Below, piece by piece: positions 49,463-59,227 of a stretch of DNA of 64,000 nucleotides; positions within the stretch are counted from its first letter, which is position 1, and every line of letters begins with the position of its first letter. Both the position numbers and the translations under genes were made by a program. Location: NCBI GenBank assembly GCA_030737875.1, contig CM060918.1:777412552-777476551 (forward strand). The letters run 5' to 3'. The DNA comes from Allium sativum (lineage: Eukaryota > Streptophyta > Magnoliopsida > Asparagales > Amaryllidaceae). The notes under the pieces were generated by a model. That model was not told where the DNA came from and did no database searches. It worked only from the letters and a program-made list of their open reading frames with translations.

Positions 49463-52134
49463 TGTAACAACCCGAAAATCTGAGCCAGTTTAAAATTTTT
49501 ATTTTTGCAATTTTTGCGAATATTGAACATTTAAAATAGATTATTTTAAATAATATCGACGAAAATTTATTTTGAAAATAATTCGAACGTATATATTTAT
49601 ACTCGTCGTCGTTAGAATATAAATATTTATATATAATTAAAAATAGAATTGAAGATGGCGCGGTAGTTCGATAATTTGATTTCAAACTTCAATTGAATGT
49701 ACCAGGTGCAAAATAAACCGGATTTTAGCGAAACCAAAAATAATAGGATCTAATTGATAATACATTTCCAACGAATCCGAAAAATCGAGATTTTATAGCG
49801 GGAATCAAAAGATATGTCCAGTTGAAAATTCTGAATAGTCGCTATGGAATTCAGGCCCTTAAAAATGGGAATTTTGCAAACAACCTCGGATTTCGATGAA
49901 ACCACTTTTGTTGGATCCGTGATGTCAAATTATTGCTAGATTCCGAATTTCATAATTTTTCGAATCAATATGTGAGTGTGGCAAAGGAAAGCGCGTTTGA
50001 CCAGTTTTAGTTGATTTTAATTGACGGGAAAATGACCATTTTTCCAACGGTCTCGGAATTCGACGAAACTAGTTTTGTTAGGACCGTATCGTCAATACGA
50101 AGCTAGAAAATATTTTTCTGGAATTTTTTGAGTTAGTATGTGACCCCGGTAAATTGAAATGCGCATTCAAATTCAATATATAGAGTTATATGTTGATTTT
50201 GACGAAAACTGATCGAAACGATCAAATCAGCTTGCGATACATATCCCGTTGTGTTTGGAATGGGGGTAATTAGCTATGGACGATAGGCGGTGGGCCTCGT
50301 TTAGAGGTCGTTTGTAAAAGTCAACCTTTTAAATTAAATAAAATAATAAAAACTCTTCCTCTCTCCTCTCCTTTATCTCTCTCTGCCCCCCCCCCCCCAT
50401 TGAAATTCATTTCAGAACGAAAAAAAAACACAAACGAAGGTCGACGGGGGAGGGGGGAAAACCGCCGCTTCCACTTCACCGCCCCCCCTGATCGATCGCC
50501 GCTGCCTCAGAGGTTGGGCACCACCTCCGAACCCACCCCACCCCGCGTCCGCCACAGCGCGCCACCCCAAATCGATGCACCACCGTTGACCGCAAACCGC
50601 AGTCAAATGCCACGCAGGCCCCACCAAAACCGACGACGCTTCTCTAACCGCCTCCGCCAGTCAATGGCGAACCAGAAATCCCCTCGGACGATGCTTCAGC
50701 AACCACAATTCGACTTCTACAATAAAAATAGTGAGTTTTCTTTTTTTATTTTAGTTAATTGAGTTTATTTATATATTTTTTATTGTGTTATAAATCTGAA
50801 ATTATATAAAAGCATAGTTTTTTTTTAAATATATATAGCGCGACATTAAAAATGTTATCTTTTTATGAAGCAGCGTTGTAAATGTAAAGATATGATTTTT
50901 ATATATAGTATAGCAATATAAAAATGTGATTTTTATAAATATAACATTAAAAGGAAAACATTCCTAGTGTTATAAAAATATAATCTTTTTTTTTGTATAG
51001 TAGCTTCGATAAAAGTATAATCTTTTTTTTTGTATAGTAGCTTCGATAAAAATGAAATCTTTTTATATCGAATAGCGTTGTATAAAAATTCTATTTTTAC
51101 CTTATTGAAGTAGTAGAAAAAAATTATATTTTTACATTATAGAAGTAGCGAAGAAAATTAGATTTTTCCATGTCGGTTTGTAAAGAAAATATAATTTTTA
51201 TAACGAAGTAGCGAATTAAAAATATGATTTTTATATAATAGAAAATATAAAAATGTGATTTTTATATATGTAGTGAATACGGGCAACGAAAGTGACAAAA
51301 GGAAGAACGGTAAAGATTTCTCTAAATGAAGCATCATGGAGTTTGGATAGCTTTGGTGAGAACTTCTCACTCAAATTTCTTTTTCTAGTTATATATATAC
51401 TAGGATGCAGACGGTGTTTAGTAGCACCCGACACAATCGTCCACAGACCATGGACTTGTTTGTTTGGCTGTGTAGTTGGTTAGATTATTTGGTTTGAATT
51501 GAATTGTTTGGTGAAATGGAATGGATTTGATTGATGTGTGAATGGCGTGGGCCTTCACTAGACCAGGGATAAGGCTAGGCCTTATCCCGTTTCTAGTATC
51601 GTGCCGTTATGCCGCCGAAATTTTCTAAAACTAGTTAGAAAAATAAAGATATCATTTTATTTGATAAATGGACTGAATAAAATATATTCATAGGTTGAAT
51701 AAAATATTTTATCGTTAAAAATATAATTTTTAACGAGAATGTGAATAAATAAATATTCATTTACAAACCGGACGGTTTGTTTATGTACACTGATTTGACT
51801 GACATTGATTGGGACGATAAATTTTACACATCGCCCAACTGCACAAATAAAATCTGTGTTTGATTGTTTGAAACCCCACACGGGTATTGGGATAAAATAC
51901 GACATACACCAATCCCAATAATTAGTTGTATGTCAATCGATTGATTGACAGGCTGTTATAAGCGTTAGATATCTATATTTGATGCTTATACAGTGTAGTG
52001 CACTTTGGATGATGGTTGATTATGTATCGTTGCTATTATATACATGTGTTGAATGGAATCCATATAATTAACTTTATATGGTAATTGATTGGGCCTCATT
52101 CCAATTTAGAAGATAAAGAATATTATAAAATAAA
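49463..52134 (+). mobile_element. Copy iv of the TGTAAC-ended LTR family, plus strand
   Basis: It starts TGTAACAACCCGAAAATC. The segment 49655-49850 (gcggtagttcgataattt, tatgtccagttg, agtcgctatggaatt) matches the LTR-start segments at 24255-24480 and, reversed, 17400-17650. A TATA-like aaataaaataataaa lies near 50335-50350, followed by a pyrimidine-rich tract with a C13 run (50386-50398). A short C-rich open frame (50400-50762) follows, which I do not accept as a gene. The right end is unclear because element A and a tandem repeat lie there. Confidence 0.6.
50790..51290. repeat. AT-rich degenerate tandem array in copy iv LTR
   Basis: Units of roughly 40-55 bp contain agtagc(g), aaaaat and tgatttttata words, including one near-exact doubling of ttttttttgtatagtagctt at about 50990 and 51023. 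Confidence 0.7.
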
Positions 52135-52274
52135 GGTTCATGTGTTGACAGTACTCATCCGTTGAGATTAGTCATGTGTTGAACGAAATATTTTAACAAT
52201 AAAATTTACATCTTTATATTATAAAATAAAGGTTCATGTGTTGACAGTACTCATCCGTTGAGATTAGTCATGTG
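52135..52274. repeat. 96-bp tandem repeat, left half (split by element A)
   Basis: Units start ggttcatgtgttgacagtac at 52135 and 52231. The second unit is cut by element A after gattagtcatgtg and continues at 62670. Confidence 0.92.
52270..52274. repeat. TSD (ATGTG), left of element A
   Basis: It matches 62670-62674. Confidence 0.97.
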
Positions 52275-52480
52275 TGTTGAGTCGAAGCGTCGATGATTAT
52301 TTTGATTTATGACAAGAAGAAGCTTCTACATCGACAAAAAGAAGACAAGATGACTTCATAGGTTAGAAGTTGATTATTTAGAGTTATAAAATGTTAAAAT
52401 CTATCCTCAAATAATCATACTTCTAATTGTTTGAAAATACTACTCATGAAGACATTTTTTATGCATATGACCAAAAACAT

Positions 52481-52624
52481 GTCGACCTACAATTTTTTAT
52501 AGGTCAACAGGTTTTTAAATTGTAACGGTCAAAAATAGGTCGACCTATAAAATTTTATAGGTCAACAGGTTTTTGAATTCCAATGGCTAAAAACATGTCG
52601 ACCTATAAAATTCTATAGGTCAAC
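52481..52624. promoter_or_regulatory. Three phased 28-bp near-palindromes with GTCGACC/GGTCAAC arms
   Basis: They occupy 52481-52508, 52539-52566 and 52597-52624, exactly 58 bp apart. Each begins GTCGACCTA, has an AT centre and ends TAGGTCAAC. In the middle unit 13 of 14 arm positions pair. The right arm contains GGTCAA, the complement of the W-box core TTGACC. They are placed 130-270 bp upstream of the TATA box. The 3' LTR copies start at 61646, 61704 and 61762. Confidence 0.93.
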
Positions 52625-52753
52625 AGGTTTTTTAATTTTGACCGTTATATTGAAAAGTCATCTTCCTTCTTCAAGAGTTGCATCCATTTTTCTTCATGAA
52701 TAATCACTCCTTTTAGATGCATCTTTTCACCAACATTTGCAACCTCTCGATCT

Positions 52754-52762
52754 CTATAAATA
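52754..52762 (+). promoter_or_regulatory. TATA box of element A 5' LTR
   Basis: CTATAAATA is followed by acatg. Transcription should start about 30 bp downstream. It is also present in the 3' LTR near 61919. Confidence 0.85.
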
Positions 52763-53049
52763 CATGATTTTACAATCATCCAAATCACCGAAATTTCTCT
52801 CTATTTTCCGATCTATCTTGCAATATTCTTCTCGTTCAAAAAGCACTCAAAAAGCATTCATTTTATCGGTTGAATCTCCAAGCATATTTCATACACTTGT
52901 GATTCAATTCGATATTATACTTCCTAATCTTTCTAAACATCAAATTTCATTTGAGGATAAGATTATAGGAAGGGTGTACTCAATCGTTGGCTAATCAGTG
53001 TTGAAAGAAGAACACAGTCAGAAGTCAAACTCTTGTAATTGTCCTGTGT

Positions 53050-53251
53050 GGGTAAGCTTGTAGCCCGTGAAATCAAGTGGGTAAGCTTGTAGCCCGTGAA
53101 ATCAAGTGGGTAAGCTTGTAGCCCGTGAAATCAAGTGGGTAAGCTTGTGGCCCGTGAAATCAAGTGGGTAAGCTTGTGGCCCGTGAAATCAAGTGGGTAA
53201 GCTTGTGGCCCGTGAAATCAAGTGGGTAAGCTTGTAGCCCGTAAATCAAGT
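53050..53251. repeat. 29-bp minisatellite in element A 5' LTR, 7 units
   Basis: Units of gggtaagcttgtRgcccgtg plus aaatcaagt start at 53050, 53079, 53108, 53137, 53166, 53195 and 53224. The last is 1 nt shorter. The array lies in the transcribed leader. There are no unique spacers. Confidence 0.97.
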
Positions 53252-53477
53252 AGTTGTGAACCTGTTCCTCCGGGTGAAGCGAGGGTATTGTTTAGTGAAA
53301 AGCCGAAGAGGAGCTTCGGGACTGGACGTAGGACTGGAGGTCCGAACCAGTATAAAAATCCTGGTGTCGTTACTCTACTTTACTTTACTTTACTGCATAT
53401 ATATATTGTTATCATATTCCGCATAGCCATATTATAGATCCTGCACAAGTCGCGTACACACATCCGACCTTTTCATT

Positions 53478-53489
53478 TGGTATCAGAGC
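53478..53489 (+). other. Primer-binding site of element A
   Basis: TGGTATCAGAGC, two bases after the 5' LTR, is complementary to initiator-methionine tRNA. Confidence 0.97.
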
Positions 53490-53537
53490 AAGGTTATCAT
53501 ATAACCGTAACACAGTTATTTGATATATTCTAGTAAT

Positions 53538-55295
53538 ATGGCAAATAACGCAAGTACCAGCACTAACACTTACACTGAAGGTCAATCAACACAAAGACCT
53601 CCTTTCTTTAATGGCCTAAATTATAGTTATTGGGCAACACGTATGGCTTTCTATATGCAATCAACAAGTTATGATGCTTGGAATGCTACTCAGAAAGAAA
53701 TAGTTAATCCAACTACTGAGTATGCAGAATGGACTCCTGCTGAGAAAACAGCAGCAGCAGTAAATGCAAAAGCAATAAATATGTTGTTTTGTGCATTAGA
53801 CCAAAATGAGTATAACCGTGTTAGTATCTGTACCACTGCTTATCAAATTTGGCAAACGCTAAAAACAACTCATGAAGGTACTAACAAGGTTAAACAAGCA
53901 AAAATAGCTTTGTTGAAAAGTCAATTCCAAAATTTCAAAATGAAGCCAAATGAAACAATCAATGAGATGTATTCAAGGTTTCAAACTATTCATCATGCTC
54001 TTATTGGGTTAGGACAAAAATATTCTGACTTTGATGTAGTTTCAACAATCCTACACTCACTGACTAATGAATGGGAAGGAAAAGTATTAGCTATAGAAGA
54101 AGCTAATGATCTTTCTACCATGAAGCCAGATGAGTTGATAGGAAATCTAATGTCCTATGAAGCAAATTTACAGGCTAGAAGAGAACAAAAAGAAGAAAAG
54201 AAAAATGTTGCTTTTCATGCCGAAAAAGATGAAGACATTTCAGATTCTGAAGATGAAGACTTAGCACTTATTGCAAAAGGCTTTAAGAAGTTTTTGAAGC
54301 AAAGAAAAGCTAGTCGATACGACAAAAGGAAGTTTGGATCAAATAAACCATCATCTTCAAATATGGAATGTTTCAATTGTCACAAAAAGGGACATGCGCA
54401 AAAAGATTGTCCGGATAAAAAGAAGAATTCCGAAAAATTCAAGAAGGACAAATCAAAGAAGAGAGCTTTCTCAGTAACCTGGGATGATTCAGACTCATCT
54501 TCATCTGATAGCGAAAGTGACTCAGACACTGAACAAGCAAATGTATGTTTTATGGCAACAGAGGATGAGGTACGAATTCCTACTCTTGAGGATATGCTTG
54601 ATATTTATGATAAAGTAATGACTAAACTTAAAGATACAAAATATCAGTTAAAAGAAGTCAAGACAATGTTGAATAGATCCGAATTAGAACGAGATATGTT
54701 AAAAGATGAGAAGAAAATATTAGAAGAAGAACTTGAAAAGGCTCAAGAATCGTCTTCTAATTCTAATTCTCAACTATCTCTTTTGACTCAAGAAATTGAA
54801 GTTCAAAAAGAGAAGAATGATATTCTCATTACTGAAAATCATGAGCTTAAAGCAAAAGTCAAGATTCTAGACCTTGAAAAAGCTAGTTTACAATCAAAAT
54901 TAGATGACATTACAAAAAATGTTTCTAACTTTAACAAAGGTCGAGAAAATTTGACAAAACTTATTGAGAATTCACAATCAACTACAAATAAACAAGGATT
55001 GGGATATAAGAAACCAGTTATCAAGAAAAATCTTGGTAAAAGAAAAAGGAAAAATAAGGTAGTACAAGAAACTGAAGCTAAGAAAAATCTTAGTTTATTA
55101 TATTCCAAACCTAAACCGATTGTGAAACTTCAAAAGAAGAATGTCGAATCTATAAAAGTATGGGTTCCTAAAACAAATAATAGTTTGATTAGGAACAAGT
55201 ACATTCAAAATTTTTTAAGTACTGTACATCATAATTCAAATTATGTGTATAAAGGGGATACCGGACCCGTATGGGTTTGGACTCCTAAGACCTAA
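53538..55295 (+). CDS. gag: Gag of element A
   Basis: A 585-aa Gag, which forms the particle that packages element RNA in the cytoplasm. The ATG at 53538 is the natural start, with PBS and leader just upstream. Residues ~20-230 match the copia Gag family (FFNGLNYSYWATRMAFYMQS near the N-terminus, INEMYSRFQTIHHAL in the middle). A CCHC zinc knuckle (C278, C281, H286, C291; CFNCHKKGHAQKDC) binds nucleic acid. After it come a serine/aspartate-rich stretch (~315-335), a long predicted coiled coil (~355-470) and a lysine-rich tail ending VWVWTPKT. This extended coiled-coil C-terminus fits Sireviruses rather than short-Gag copia lineages. The frame is intact. A TAA and a frame change separate it from protease. 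Confidence 0.95.
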   Translation: MANNASTSTNTYTEGQSTQRPPFFNGLNYSYWATRMAFYMQSTSYDAWNATQKEIVNPTTEYAEWTPAEKTAAAVNAKAINMLFCALDQNEYNRVSICTTAYQIWQTLKTTHEGTNKVKQAKIALLKSQFQNFKMKPNETINEMYSRFQTIHHALIGLGQKYSDFDVVSTILHSLTNEWEGKVLAIEEANDLSTMKPDELIGNLMSYEANLQARREQKEEKKNVAFHAEKDEDISDSEDEDLALIAKGFKKFLKQRKASRYDKRKFGSNKPSSSNMECFNCHKKGHAQKDCPDKKKNSEKFKKDKSKKRAFSVTWDDSDSSSSDSESDSDTEQANVCFMATEDEVRIPTLEDMLDIYDKVMTKLKDTKYQLKEVKTMLNRSELERDMLKDEKKILEEELEKAQESSSNSNSQLSLLTQEIEVQKEKNDILITENHELKAKVKILDLEKASLQSKLDDITKNVSNFNKGRENLTKLIENSQSTTNKQGLGYKKPVIKKNLGKRKRKNKVVQETEAKKNLSLLYSKPKPIVKLQKKNVESIKVWVPKTNNSLIRNKYIQNFLSTVHHNSNYVYKGDTGPVWVWTPKT

Positions 55296-55348
55296 CTCGT
55301 AGGACCCTATAAAAAGTGGGTACCATGAACTTAATATTATTTTTGCAG
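55269..55348 (+). other. Candidate 80-nt intron at the gag-pol junction
   Basis: A GTATGG donor at 55269 sits at a phase-0 codon boundary of gag. An acceptor tatttttgcag ends at 55348, with a branch-like cttaat upstream. Removing 55269-55348 takes out the gag stop and joins gag directly to the protease frame with no shift. The AT-rich content and length are acceptable for a plant intron. The donor is only moderate, and simple decay is an alternative. Confidence 0.35.
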
Positions 55349-55987
55349 GTCCCACTAAAGAAAAGAGGAAAATGGATTTTGGACAGTGGTTGCTCAAAGC
55401 ATATGACTGGAGACAAGAGCATATTGACGAATATTACATATTTTGATGGAGGCTCAGTCACATTTGGAGATAATTCAAAAGGCTTTATCATCGGAAAAGG
55501 CGATGCGAGCAATTACGGTACATCTAATTTACCTCTTATTACAAATATCATGCTAGTTAAAAATCTAAAACATAACTTACTTAGTATAAGCCAATTATGT
55601 GACAAAGGGTTTACGATTTCTTTCTCAAACAATAAATGTAGTATACTGGACAAAGATCAAAAGTTAGTTTTTGAAGGATATAGAGACAGAAACATATATA
55701 TTCTGAATATGAATATTAATCATAATTCAGATATGTGTCTTATTGCTAATGATAATGATCCATGGATATGGCACAAACGTTTCTGTCATATAAACTTTAA
55801 AACTATTGACAAGCTAGCTAAAAATAATCTAGTCAAAGGTCTACCGAAACTTAGTTTCAAAGTTGACAATCTTTGTGACGCATGCCAAATCGGAAAATTA
55901 ACCAAGTCATCGTTTAAATCTAAGAAGGTTATCTCAACATTACAACCACTTGAACTATTACATTTGGACCTACTCAAATACAATCCA
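55349..55987 (+). CDS. pol: Element A pol, part 1: protease, GAG-pre-integrase, start of integrase
   Basis: The frame opens after the gag stop and carries the aspartic protease motif [14 protein letters not shown] (catalytic Asp codon 55382-55384), which matures the polyprotein. Next is the integrase zinc region [10 protein letters not shown]...LCDACQIGK (HHCC, about 55770-55900), which belongs to the GAG-pre-integrase domain, then [17 protein letters not shown]. The Asp of HLDL (55967-55969) is the first residue of the integrase DDE triad. The reading then hits TAA at 55988-55990. Related sequence continues at once in another frame, so a small indel near 55970-55985 splits the integrase core. 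There is no good ATG. Expression would need fusion to Gag. Confidence 0.9.
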
Positions 55988-58419
55988 TAAATCATAGTAG
56001 ATATGTGTTTGTAATTGTTGATGACTACTCTCGATTCACTTGGACTATTTTCTTGAAAAATAAAAGTGAGACTTTTGAAAAATTCAAATCTTTCGTCAAA
56101 CGTATTCAGAAATCGAAGGGACTTAAAGTCAAGAATATAAGAAGTGATCATGGCGGAGAATTCGAAAATAATGATTTTGAACATTTTTGTACAACAAAAG
56201 GTATCAATCATAATTTTTCGTTTCCTAGAACTCCACAACAAAATGGAGTTGTAGAACGGAAAAATCGAACATTACAAGAATGTGCAAGAACATTATTAAA
56301 TGGAAGCACTTTACCAAAACATTTCTGGGCAGAAGCTGTTGCAACTGCATGTTATGTTTTGAATCGTGTGTCTATTCGACCTCTGACTAAAAATACATCA
56401 TATGAGCTATTTAATCAAAGAAAACCGAATATCTCATACTTCAAAGTTTTTGGTTCAAAATGCTTTATCCTAAACATGAAAGATCACCTTGGTAAATTCG
56501 ATTCAAAAGCTGATGAAGGAATATTTGTTGGTTATTCGGATCGAAGCAAGGCATATCGTGTATATAATAAAAGAACTAAAAATATTGAAGAATCACTTCA
56601 TATATCATTCGATGAATATTATAAACATCAAAATACTTTTGATGATGAGGACGAAAATATTATCTCAGAAAATAATAGTGTCACAAATATAGATTCTGAC
56701 TCAGAAATAATTGGTAACAATATTCAACAAGAAGAGCCAAGATCTCCACCAAGAATACGTTCTCCAACAAGAATTTTAAGAGATCATCCAGTTCAAAATA
56801 TAATTGGAGAAATATCGTCTCAAATAAGAACTAGAAGTCAACTTAACCAAATGGGACATGTTGCATTTATTTCAAATATCGAACCTAAGAATCCTAAAGA
56901 AGCTGCTACTGATGAATATTGGATCATTGCTATGCAAGAAGAACTAAATCAGTTCGAACGCAATGATGTATGGGAACTTGTTCCAAGGCCAACCGATCAA
57001 TCAGTTATCGGAACTAAATGGGTTTACAAAAACAAGGCTGATGAACAAGGAAACATAACTCGTAACAAAGCACGGTTAGTAGCACAAGGATATAATCAAG
57101 AAGAGGGTATCGATTATGAAGAAACTTTTGCACCTGTCGCTAGACTAGAAGCAATTCGAATACTTTTATCTTTTGCTTGTCACCATAATTTTAAATTATA
57201 TCAAATGGATGTCAAGAGTGCATTCCTAAATGGGTTTATAAAAGAAAAAGTATATGTTGAACAACCACCATTATTTAAACATGAAAAATATCCAGATCAT
57301 GTTTTCAAGCTCAAAAAGGCTTTGTACGGTTTAAAACAAGCACCACGTGCCTGGTATGAACGACTACGAAGTCATCTTATCAAATCTGGATTTCAAATAG
57401 GAAAGGTTGATCAAACATTATTTATTAAACAATCGCACAAAGATATACTTATTGTTCAGATATATGTGGATGACATAATCTTTGGTTCAACAAACGAGAG
57501 ACTCTGTAGAGAATTTGCAGATGTCATGACCAAAGAATTTGAAATGTCACACATGGGAGAGTTATCATACTTTCTTGGTCTTCAAATTAAACAACTTCCG
57601 AATGGTATTTTTACAAATCAAGAAAAATATTGTGAAAATCTTATTAAAAGATTTGGACTTGAAAATACTTCCGGAAAATCAACTCCGATGAGTACAACTA
57701 GTCATATTGAAAAGGATGAAAATGGAAAAAGTGTAGACCAAAAGACATATCGAAGTATGATAGGTTCTCTCCTATATTTAACAGCTAGTCGTCCTGACAT
57801 TATGATGAGTGTTTGTTTGTGTGCACGTTTCCAAGCTGATCCTAAGGAATCGCATTTGCGAGCAGTGAAACGAATTATTCGATATCTTAATAACACCAAA
57901 GATTTCGGTCTTTTCTATCCTAAGGAATGTGCATTCGAATTAGTGTCATATAGTGATGCTGATTTCGGAGGATCACGAACGGATAGAAAGAGTACAAGTG
58001 GTACGTTCCATTTCATTGGAAAATCACTTGTCTCTTGGTTTAGTAAGAAACAAAATTGTGTTTCACTATCGACATGTGAGGCAGAGTATATTTTAGCAGC
58101 TTTGGCATGTACACAGATTATATATATGCAACAAACACTTAAAGACTTCGGTATAAATTTATCGAATTCTATTATATATTGCGATAACACTAGTGCGATA
58201 AATTTGTCCAAAAACCCAGTTATTCACTCTCGGACTAAGCACATTGACATTCGTCATCATTTTCTACAAGATAACATTGAAAAGGGAAATATAACTCTTG
58301 AATATGTCAACACGGAAAATCAACTAGCAGATATTTTTACAAAGCCTCTACAAGAATCATGTTTCATTAAGTTGCGTAGAGAGCTAGGTTTAGTATCTAA
58401 AAGTGAACTCGAAAATTAA
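55988..58419 (+). CDS. pol: Element A pol, part 2: integrase core, reverse transcriptase, RNase H
   Basis: Similarity resumes at about 55984 ([17 protein letters not shown]) in a frame one base off from part 1. Integrase (inserts the cDNA): RSDHGGEF (Asp 56146) and [12 protein letters not shown] (Glu 56254) complete the DDE triad. RT (copies RNA to DNA) is of copia type: [43 protein letters not shown] and the catalytic YVDDIIFGS (Asp pair 57469-57474). RNase H (removes the RNA strand): [40 protein letters not shown] and [13 protein letters not shown]. No stop interrupts these domains through to TAA at 58417, so only the upstream frameshift disables this copy. The start given is the edge of the break and not an initiation codon. 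Confidence 0.94.
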
Positions 58420-58640
58420 AGGATATATATATATATAACTTAAAAGAGTTCATCTACAGAAACTAACATTTTAAATATTTTAATATTAACTATACATAGT
58501 AGAGAAAATTTCTACGATGAAATGAACTATGGTGAAATTCATATTCTATAAATAGAAATATTTCTCTATATATATCATATTTGAGTGCGTTCTGAAAACA
58601 TTACCTCAATTTTATTCATTCATATTTTTTAAAAAAATAT
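58420..58640 (+). promoter_or_regulatory. Pol-ORF3 spacer with an internal TATA box
   Basis: This 220-bp AT-rich spacer contains CTATAAATAG (58546-58555), about 85-95 bp before the ATG of the first accessory ORF, with a pyrimidine-bearing stretch between. It could act as an internal promoter. The same TATA core (CTATAAATA) is used in the LTR. Confidence 0.45.
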
Positions 58641-59087
58641 ATGGCTCATATTTGTGAGAAATGTGCTGAAAATTCACACATTTCGATTACAAGTTCCGAA
58701 CCGACTGAATATAACTCCCCAAAAACACCAGAGCATCCACCTGGTTATCATCCACCTTCTCGTACTCCGGGAACTACGCCTACTCCTAAGAGAAGCAAGA
58801 AGGTGTTGTTCTGTTCTCCCTGTACTAAAGAAAAGATAGACGAGATGCACTACTATCAACAACAAATGTTTTACGAGCAGAAACTGACGACTTCTCGTTT
58901 GACTTACCTCGAACGATTAGCTACTCTCTTCTGTGGCTCTGACCGACATAATGTTCATGAGCCAGTTCCAATACCATCGTCTTCACGAACTCCGAACTCA
59001 TGGGATAGAAATTATCAAAACAATGAAGGAGCTAGTGGACGGTTCAATCCTTGGGAACCGAAGAATGCATGGGAGCCAAGGAGATAA
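58641..59087 (+). CDS. Accessory ORF 1 of element A (148 aa, two CxxC pairs)
   Basis: A complete ATG-to-TAA frame on the pol strand, 220 bp after pol. I do not recognise a family. Residues 5-8 are CEKC and 58-61 are CSPC, a spacing that could form one zinc-binding site. Between them is a proline/serine/threonine-rich linker (~20-50) with a basic KRSKK just before the second pair. Residues ~62-97 are helix-prone (MHYYQQQMFYEQKLTTSRLT). The tail is asparagine/proline/tryptophan rich (WDRNYQNN, FNPWEPKNAWEPRR). There is no signal peptide or membrane span. The open frame in a young element suggests selection, but it could also be a first exon of, or a separate product from, the larger accessory gene downstream. 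Confidence 0.65.
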   Translation: MAHICEKCAENSHISITSSEPTEYNSPKTPEHPPGYHPPSRTPGTTPTPKRSKKVLFCSPCTKEKIDEMHYYQQQMFYEQKLTTSRLTYLERLATLFCGSDRHNVHEPVPIPSSSRTPNSWDRNYQNNEGASGRFNPWEPKNAWEPRR

Positions 59088-59227
59088 TTTATATCGTTTA
59101 AAAATTTTTCTGAAAATAATTTTGTATTTTGTCATTCAAATATTTTGGTTGTTCTAAAAACATTTTGTTTTGAATAAAATCTCGTTTCTATTCTTCTCAA
59201 ATCCAGAAAAACAATATTATAAATCCT

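Larger units (their letters stand above)
52275..53475 (+). mobile_element. Element A (copia, Sirevirus type) 5' LTR, 1201 bp
   Basis: It begins TGTTGAGTCG, ends CCTTTTCA, and aligns along its whole length with 61440-62669. I count about seven single-base differences outside the minisatellite plus one extra 29-bp unit in the 3' copy, so roughly 0.6% divergence and a recent insertion. U3 holds three phased near-palindromes (52481-52624) ahead of a TATA box (52754). The transcribed part holds a 29-bp minisatellite. A length of 1.2 kb is within the Sirevirus range. Confidence 0.97.

Noticed and set aside
50400..50762. 120-codon basic, proline-rich frame
   Set aside because: It follows a C13 run in an LTR leader. 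The opposite strand is open too, so it is composition-driven.
51566..51588. 10-bp stem, 3-nt loop hairpin (gggataaggc/gccttatccc) as a terminator
   Set aside because: It is a clear inverted repeat, but such terminators do not apply to plant polymerase II, and the context is LTR DNA.
51990..52005. gtgtagtg as the right-hand CACTA terminus
   Set aside because: Only the last few bases fit. The inner sequence does not mirror 44321-44345, and no 3-bp duplication is seen.
53050..53251. 29-bp direct repeats of CRISPR-like length
   Set aside because: The units are head-to-tail without spacers, lie in a plant LTR, and recur in the second LTR.
53222..53437. Identical 71-codon frames at 53222 and 62416
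   Set aside because: They are the same non-coding LTR leader sequence in both LTRs and start within the minisatellite.
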